Below are positions 3,885 to 6,847 of a DNA stretch of 6,847 nucleotides, piece by piece (within the stretch, counting starts at the first letter, position 1; each line of letters starts with the position of its first letter). Source of the DNA: Candidatus Buchananbacteria bacterium RIFCSPLOWO2_02_FULL_46_11b. Lineage in GTDB: Bacteria > Patescibacteriota > Patescibacteriia > Buchananbacterales > UBA6539. The stretch is taken from assembly GCA_001817615.1 (NCBI GenBank), contig MHIR01000021.1, positions 1 through 6,847 on the forward strand. Direction: 5' to 3'. Under the pieces are notes generated by a model, which had not been told where the DNA came from, ran no database searches, and saw nothing but the letters and a program-made list of their open reading frames with translations. The translations under genes and the position numbers were made by a program.

Positions 3885-3900
3885 TGTTCCACGTGGAACA
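3885..3900. promoter_or_regulatory. parS: parS-like centromere site for ParB
   Basis: TGTTCCACGTGGAACA is a perfect 16-bp palindrome. It differs from the widely shared parS sequence TGTTTCACGTGAAACA only by the symmetric change of the fourth pair outward from the centre, a variant accepted by ParB in other bacteria (Pseudomonas parS is nearly identical). ParB loads on such sites, usually near the replication origin, to drive chromosome segregation and SMC loading. No parA or parB is in the window. A chance 16-bp palindrome of this exact content is unlikely. It also falls inside a 21-codon frame (3875-3940) with a good ribosome binding site, which I regard as secondary. Confidence 0.75.
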
Positions 3901-3901
3901 T

Positions 3902-3930
3902 TTGACAAAAGCTATTTTAAAGGGTAATTT
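3902..3930 (+). promoter_or_regulatory. Probable promoter for the phosphofructokinase gene
   Basis: TTGACA (3902-3907) and TAATTT (3925-3930) are 17 bp apart. The start near 3937 would put the hairpin at 3942-3963 at the 5' end of a roughly 63-nt leader. The -35 lies one base after the parS-like palindrome, so ParB binding there could hinder it. Confidence 0.45.
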
Positions 3931-3941
3931 GTTAAAATAAA

Positions 3942-3963
3942 GCGTTAAAGAGCGCTTTAACGC
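3942..3963 (+). promoter_or_regulatory. Leader palindrome upstream of pfk
   Basis: GCGTTAAAG (3942-3950) and CTTTAACGC (3955-3963) form a perfect 9-bp stem with an AGCG loop. It lies between the probable promoter and the CAGGAGGT ribosome binding site (3984-3991). It could be a transcript-stabilising 5' hairpin or a repressor operator; no T run follows. Confidence 0.5.
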
Positions 3964-3999
3964 GGTTTGACAATCCAATGAAACAGGAGGTAAACAAAC

Positions 4000-5103
4000 A
4001 TGGGAAATATAGCGATTGTGCATTCGGGCGGGGATACTCCGGCCAGCAACGCGGTTTTATGGGGAATTCTTTCCGGCTTAAAAAATCGGGAATTTTCCAG
4101 AGCCATTTACGGCTATAATCAGGGTTGGGCCGGCGTTTTAAACGGCCAATACTAAATTTTAAAGGCGAAGGATAATTTCGGCATTCATAACCAATCCGGC
4201 ATTATTATCGGTTCTTCCCGTAAAAACCCGACTAAAAAAGGGGATGACGGGTCGTATGCCATTAACGAGGCGGTTCTGACGGAATTTAAGAATCGTGATA
4301 TTGACCGGATAGTAACGCTTTCCGGCGATGATGGCTTCAAAGTTTCCAGCGCCTGCCAGAAAGCCGGCCTGAAATGCATTCACGTCGCCAAAAGCATTGA
4401 CGACGACCTGCCGGGCACGGAAATCACCTTTGGCGCCTGGTCGGCCCGGGATTTGGCCGCGGATGCCGTCAGAAATCTTCATGCCACGACCAAAACCCAT
4501 AAAATGGTGCTGGTAAACCAATTTATGGGCCGCAATTCGGGCAAATTGACGCTTTACGGCGGTTTGGCCGGCGGCTGCCATATTATCCTGATTCCGGAAT
4601 TTCCCGGCTGGACTTTAAGCGGTCTTTGCGAAAAAGTCAAAGAATTACACGATCGTTTCGGCTATGTCATGATTGCCATTAATGAAGAATTGAGGCAAAA
4701 AGAGCTGATTGAGCGCAAAAATCAGCTTCAAGCTTTAATCGGCGAACCGCCGAAAGATTCATTCGGGCATCCGCTTTTAAGCAAAGAACTGGTCAGTTAT
4801 GCCGAAATCATGGCCAATGCCATTGAATCCGGCACGGGGATTGAATCTCGAGCCCAAATTCTGGCCCGAATTTGCCGTTCCGGCCCGCCTTCGGCCTATG
4901 ACGTCTGGCTGGGCACGAAAATGGGCTTGCGCGCGGCCGATTTGCTGACTTCAGACGCTTCCGGCCGGGTGGTCGTGGTTAAAAACGGAAAAATCACTGA
5001 CATTTCCATGGAAGAGATTCCGGTTGGCGAAACCAGATCGGTTTCCCGTGAGGAATACGAGGATTGGCTGGCATTAGCGCCAATTCGGTTTCCCGATGTT
5101 TGA
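4000..5103 (+). pseudogene. pfk: Phosphofructokinase, PPi-type residues, broken by an in-frame TAA
   Basis: The frame from ATG 4000 (CAGGAGGT 9 nt upstream) encodes a PfkA-family protein of about 366 residues that phosphorylates fructose 6-phosphate in glycolysis. It reads in one frame except for TAA at 4153-4155, codon 52. Visible motifs: GGDTPASN (10-17, phosphate loop), GSSR (71-74), SGDDG (108-112), KSIDDD (131-136, with the catalytic Asp), MGR (176-178), the Glu of AINEEL, and SRAQILARICR near the C-terminus. In ATP enzymes the third motif is GGDG and the fourth starts GTID; Asp at the first and Lys at the second are hallmarks of pyrophosphate-dependent enzymes, so PPi is the likely phosphoryl donor. 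The His usual near the substrate site of the C-terminal motif is Arg here. The rest is intact, so the stop is recent, an error, or read through. No good restart lies just after it. Confidence 0.8.
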
Positions 5104-5131
5104 TTGATGAAGTTCTTTCAATAAACGCAAT

Positions 5132-5158
5132 AAGCAGGTCAAATTGACTTGCTTTTTT
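5132..5158 (+). terminator. Terminator after the phosphofructokinase gene
   Basis: AAGCAGGTCA (5132-5141) pairs with TGACTTGCTT (5145-5154), 10 pairs with one G-U and an AAT loop, running into T residues to 5158. It lies 29 bp after the TGA stop. A further inverted repeat, TTTTGGCT/AGCCAAAA (5165-5186), follows. Confidence 0.85.
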
Positions 5159-5202
5159 AATAAATTTTGGCTTAATTTAGCCAAAAAATAGACATTTATA
5201 AA

Positions 5203-5227
5203 ATAAAAAGTAAGATAAACTTATCTT
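5203..5227 (-). terminator. Weak terminator of the small basic protein gene
   Basis: On the minus strand AAGATA and TATCTT (within 5212-5227) form an AT-only stem, followed after AC by a T-rich tract (5201-5209). It sits 30 bp after the stop codon, in the right direction for the gene at 5257-5376. The stem is weak, so termination efficiency is uncertain. Confidence 0.45.
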
Positions 5228-5257
5228 GCTGAACTCGCTGAACTCGCTGAACTCGCT
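5228..5257. repeat. Three tandem copies of GCTGAACTC
   Basis: The 9-bp unit GCTGAACTC occurs three times perfectly at 5228-5236, 5237-5245 and 5246-5254, followed by a partial GCT. It abuts the stop codon of the minus-strand small gene (5257-5259). The unit length is a multiple of three, so readthrough of that stop would add repeated Ala-Ser-Ser. Confidence 0.9.
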
Positions 5258-5376
5258 TACTTAACGTTTTTCTTTCCGCGGCGCAAATCCTTAGTGAATC
5301 TGGCTAATTTGCGGCCGATTCGAGTATTCTTTTTCGCGTGTTTGATTCTGGCCTTTAAAGCGCTGTTTTGACCCAT
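5257..5376 (-). CDS. 39-residue highly basic protein, unrecognised
   Basis: A short minus-strand frame from ATG 5374-5376 to TAA 5257-5259 encodes a 39-residue protein with nine Lys and six Arg and only one acidic residue. It starts MGQNSALKARIKHAKKNTR and continues IGRKLARFTKDLRRGKKNVK, two basic, probably helical stretches. The composition is that of a ribosomal or other RNA-binding protein; I do not recognise the family. It is too short to be called on length alone. Support comes from its coherent composition, an extended -10 promoter at 5409-5417 about 26 nt upstream, and a weak terminator on the same strand. No Shine-Dalgarno sequence precedes the ATG. It lies convergent to pfk and divergent from trxA, so it is a single-gene unit. 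Confidence 0.6.
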   Translation of the reverse strand: MGQNSALKARIKHAKKNTRIGRKLARFTKDLRRGKKNVK

Positions 5377-5408
5377 ATGCGGAGTAGTTTAATGTTTAGC
5401 TTGCTGGC

Positions 5409-5417
5409 AGTATAGCA
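5409..5417 (-). promoter_or_regulatory. Extended -10 promoter for the small basic protein
   Basis: The minus strand reads TGCTATACT, an extended -10 box, about 33 nt before the ATG. TTGACA exists upstream on this strand but only 8 bp away, so it is not a usable -35; the proper -35 position is poorly matched. Confidence 0.4.
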
Positions 5418-5456
5418 TATCTTGTCAAAAATACCAGTGCTGATTATTAATGGAAA

Positions 5457-5486
5457 ATTACAAATTCCAAATTACAAATCCCAAAC
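5457..5486. repeat. Degenerate AAATTACAAAT tandem repeat
   Basis: AAATTACAAATTCC is followed directly by AAATTACAAATCCC, two 14-bp copies with one difference. They lie in AT-rich DNA between the divergent small basic gene and the trxA promoter; no function is visible. The rest of 5418-5571 shows nothing I can call. Confidence 0.6.
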
Positions 5487-5571
5487 CCTTAGTTTCACGT
5501 TTTGAATTTGGTGCTTAAAAAATTTTAAAAAAGCATAAAAAATCATTATTTCCCTTTATAATTACTTAGAC

Positions 5572-5600
5572 TTGTCAAAATTTTTTTTAGGCGTTATAAT
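5572..5600 (+). promoter_or_regulatory. Promoter of the trxA-trxB operon
   Basis: TTGTCA (5572-5577) and TATAAT (5595-5600) are 17 bp apart, and the spacer holds a T8 tract. Transcription would start near 5607, leaving an A-rich 26-nt leader without a clear Shine-Dalgarno sequence before ATG 5633. Confidence 0.75.
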
Positions 5601-5632
5601 AACTCTGCGGTTAAAAAACTAAACTGATAAAA

Positions 5633-5959
5633 ATGCCGGAATTAAACCTCAACGATCAAAATTTTGAAGCGGAAGTGATTAAATCAGACGTGCCGGTTTT
5701 GGTGGATTTTTGGGCGCCCTGGTGCGGGCCATGCAAGATGCAGGGACCGATTTTGGAAGAAGTGGCCAAAGATTTTGAAGGCAAAGCCGTCAAAATCGCC
5801 AAAGTTAACGTGGACGAAGCGCCCCAATCCGCTTCGCGCTTTCAGATTATGAGCATTCCGACTTTAATGGTTTTTAAAGCCGGCCGGCCGGTTGACCAGA
5901 TGATGGGCGTGCAGGACAAAAAAACTTTAACGGACAAACTTAATAAATTAATCGGGTAA
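5633..5959 (+). CDS. trxA: Thioredoxin
   Basis: This is a full-length 108-residue thioredoxin, the cytosolic dithiol carrier that reduces protein disulfides. The active site WCGPC is at residues 30-34, the buried Asp25 that tunes its acidity is in LVDFWAPWC, and the cis-proline facing the active site is Pro76 in SIPT. The usual second-half motifs, VNVDEAP and PTLMVFKAG, are present. Length and start match the family. No Shine-Dalgarno sequence is seen before ATG 5633; the leader is A-rich. The stop TAA (5957-5959) overlaps the trxB ATG by one base, so the reductase that recharges it is translationally coupled and made from the same mRNA. Confidence 0.97.
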   Translation: MPELNLNDQNFEAEVIKSDVPVLVDFWAPWCGPCKMQGPILEEVAKDFEGKAVKIAKVNVDEAPQSASRFQIMSIPTLMVFKAGRPVDQMMGVQDKKTLTDKLNKLIG

Positions 5960-6847
5960 TGGAGAACGAGATTTTTGACATTATAATCATCGGCGCCGGG
6001 CCAGCGGGACTAACCGCTGGTCTTTATGCGTCCCGCCGGACGTTAAAAACCCTGATTTTAACCAAAGATTTGGGCGGCCAGGCGGCCATTACTTATGACG
6101 TAGAAAATTATCCCGGCGTGCAGGTGATTGACGGGCCGGCCCTGATGGAAAAATTCAAAGAGCAGGCCCAAAACTTCGGCGCCGGGATAAAATTCGGCGA
6201 AGTCAGGGCCATTAATCAAAAAGACGGCCTTTTTATCATCAAAACCGCTTCGGAAGAATTCCAGGCCAAATCTTTGATTCTGGCTTTCGGCCTTTTGCCC
6301 AGAGATTTGGATATTCCCGGCGAACAAAAATTCAAAGGCCGGGGCGTTTCTTATTGCGCGGTTTGCGACGGCCCGCTTTATAAAAACAAAATTGCGGCCG
6401 TGGTCGGCGGGGGCAACGCGGCTCTGGACGCGGCGGAATATCTGGCTAAATTAGCGGCAAAAGTTTATTTAATCCACCGCCGCGACCAGTTCCGCGGCGA
6501 AGAAGTGATTGTGGAAAGATTAAAAAAAGATCCGAAAGTGGAAATGGTTTTAAGCTCGCAAATTGTTGAAATTAAAGGGGGAAATTTCGTGGAAGCGGTT
6601 GTCCTGAAAGAAAATGGCGGAGACAAAACGCGGGAAATAAAAGTCAGCGGCGTTTTTGTGGAAATCGGCTATGTCGCCAAAACCGAATTAGTCAAAAATT
6701 TGGTCAAACTCAACGAGAAAGGAGAGATAATCACGGATAAAAACACCAGCACTTCCTGCCCGGGCATTTTCGCCTGCGGCGACGTGACTGACTGCGGCTA
6801 CAAGCAAATCGTCATCTCGGCCGGCGAAGGCGCCAAAGCGGCCCTGC
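5959..6847 (+). CDS. trxB: Thioredoxin reductase (3' end beyond window)
   Basis: This flavoenzyme uses NADPH to reduce thioredoxin. Of roughly 305-310 expected residues, 296 are in the window and the frame is still open at the edge, so only the last few are missing. FAD-binding GAGPAG is at residues 12-17, the redox pair CAVC at 133-136 (usually CATC, so Thr to Val), the NADPH-binding GGGNAA at 150-155 (usually GGGDSA) with HRRDQFR at 173-179, and the second FAD motif GIFACGDV at 269-276. The HRR motif with both arginines supports NADPH rather than NADH. Translation starts at ATG 5959-5961, overlapping the trxA stop as TAATG; no strong ribosome binding site is present, so coupling probably sets its rate. 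Neighbour trxA is its substrate. Confidence 0.97.
   Translation, partial: MENEIFDIIIIGAGPAGLTAGLYASRRTLKTLILTKDLGGQAAITYDVENYPGVQVIDGPALMEKFKEQAQNFGAGIKFGEVRAINQKDGLFIIKTASEEFQAKSLILAFGLLPRDLDIPGEQKFKGRGVSYCAVCDGPLYKNKIAAVVGGGNAALDAAEYLAKLAAKVYLIHRRDQFRGEEVIVERLKKDPKVEMVLSSQIVEIKGGNFVEAVVLKENGGDKTREIKVSGVFVEIGYVAKTELVKNLVKLNEKGEIITDKNTSTSCPGIFACGDVTDCGYKQIVISAGEGAKAAL

Noticed and set aside
3875..3940. 21-codon ORF MSQLFHVEHLTKAILKGNLL... spanning the parS-like site, with GGAGGGGAG before it
   Set aside because: Its codons are largely dictated by the palindrome and a promoter; no upstream promoter is convincing.
4153..4155. TAA reassigned to an amino acid
   Set aside because: TAA and TGA both end clear genes here (trxA, pfk), so a recoded stop is not supported.
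4159..4581. Minus-strand frames of 140 and 64 codons
   Set aside because: Antisense shadows of the phosphofructokinase gene, whose own frame carries all the family motifs.
6058..6327. 89-codon minus-strand frame
   Set aside because: Antisense shadow of trxB.

Overview
The window looks like a piece of a small-genome bacterial chromosome, most probably from the Patescibacteria/CPR. That placement is an inference. It rests on the gene types (a TrmB-family regulator, a stand-alone STAS-like DUF4325 protein, a thioredoxin/thioredoxin reductase pair, several tiny unrecognised proteins), on AT-rich gaps full of hairpin repeats, on a tRNA without an encoded CCA, and on a mix of strong and absent Shine-Dalgarno sequences. 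Stops are standard (TAA, TGA), so no recoding is needed. Promoters are unusually legible: TTGACA-like and TATAAT-like boxes 17 bp apart recur throughout.

Layout, left to right. Positions 1-299 hold repeats and a promoter. Positions 300-719 hold a 92-residue unknown protein followed by a short, internally deleted relative of itself, closed by a good terminator at 732-769. On the minus strand lie a DUF4325 gene (804-1066, frameshifted in an A8 run) and a TrmB-family regulator (1140-1856) whose promoter is close to consensus and whose leader is a long inverted repeat. Diverging from it, a plus-strand promoter (2056-2084) leads into a hairpin plus boxA-like element, a possible 10-13 codon leader ORF, and a 68-residue two-helix membrane protein (2211-2417), then a terminator. 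Positions 2418-2871 have no convincing gene but carry repeats and an orphan promoter. A minus-strand unknown ORF (2872-3285) diverges from what I read as a free-standing structured RNA (about 3357-3530). The RNA terminator runs straight into the promoter of tRNA-Ala(GGC) (3586-3658).

Positions 3696-3999 carry hairpins and a perfect 16-bp parS-like palindrome (3885-3900). Next comes a phosphofructokinase gene with PPi-type active-site residues, broken by one in-frame TAA (4000-5103). A 39-residue very basic protein on the minus strand (5257-5376) ends beside a 9-bp triplicate repeat. The window closes with trxA (5633-5959) and trxB (5959 to the edge), overlapping by one base.

How the parts work together: trxA-trxB is a complete thiol-reducing module in one operon. 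The other genes look independent, each with its own promoter. The most novel item is the 3357-3530 RNA candidate. The boxB/boxA-like leader of the small membrane protein, the parS-like site, and several lightly damaged genes (DUF4325 frameshift, pfk nonsense codon, deleted paralogue) also deserve checking.
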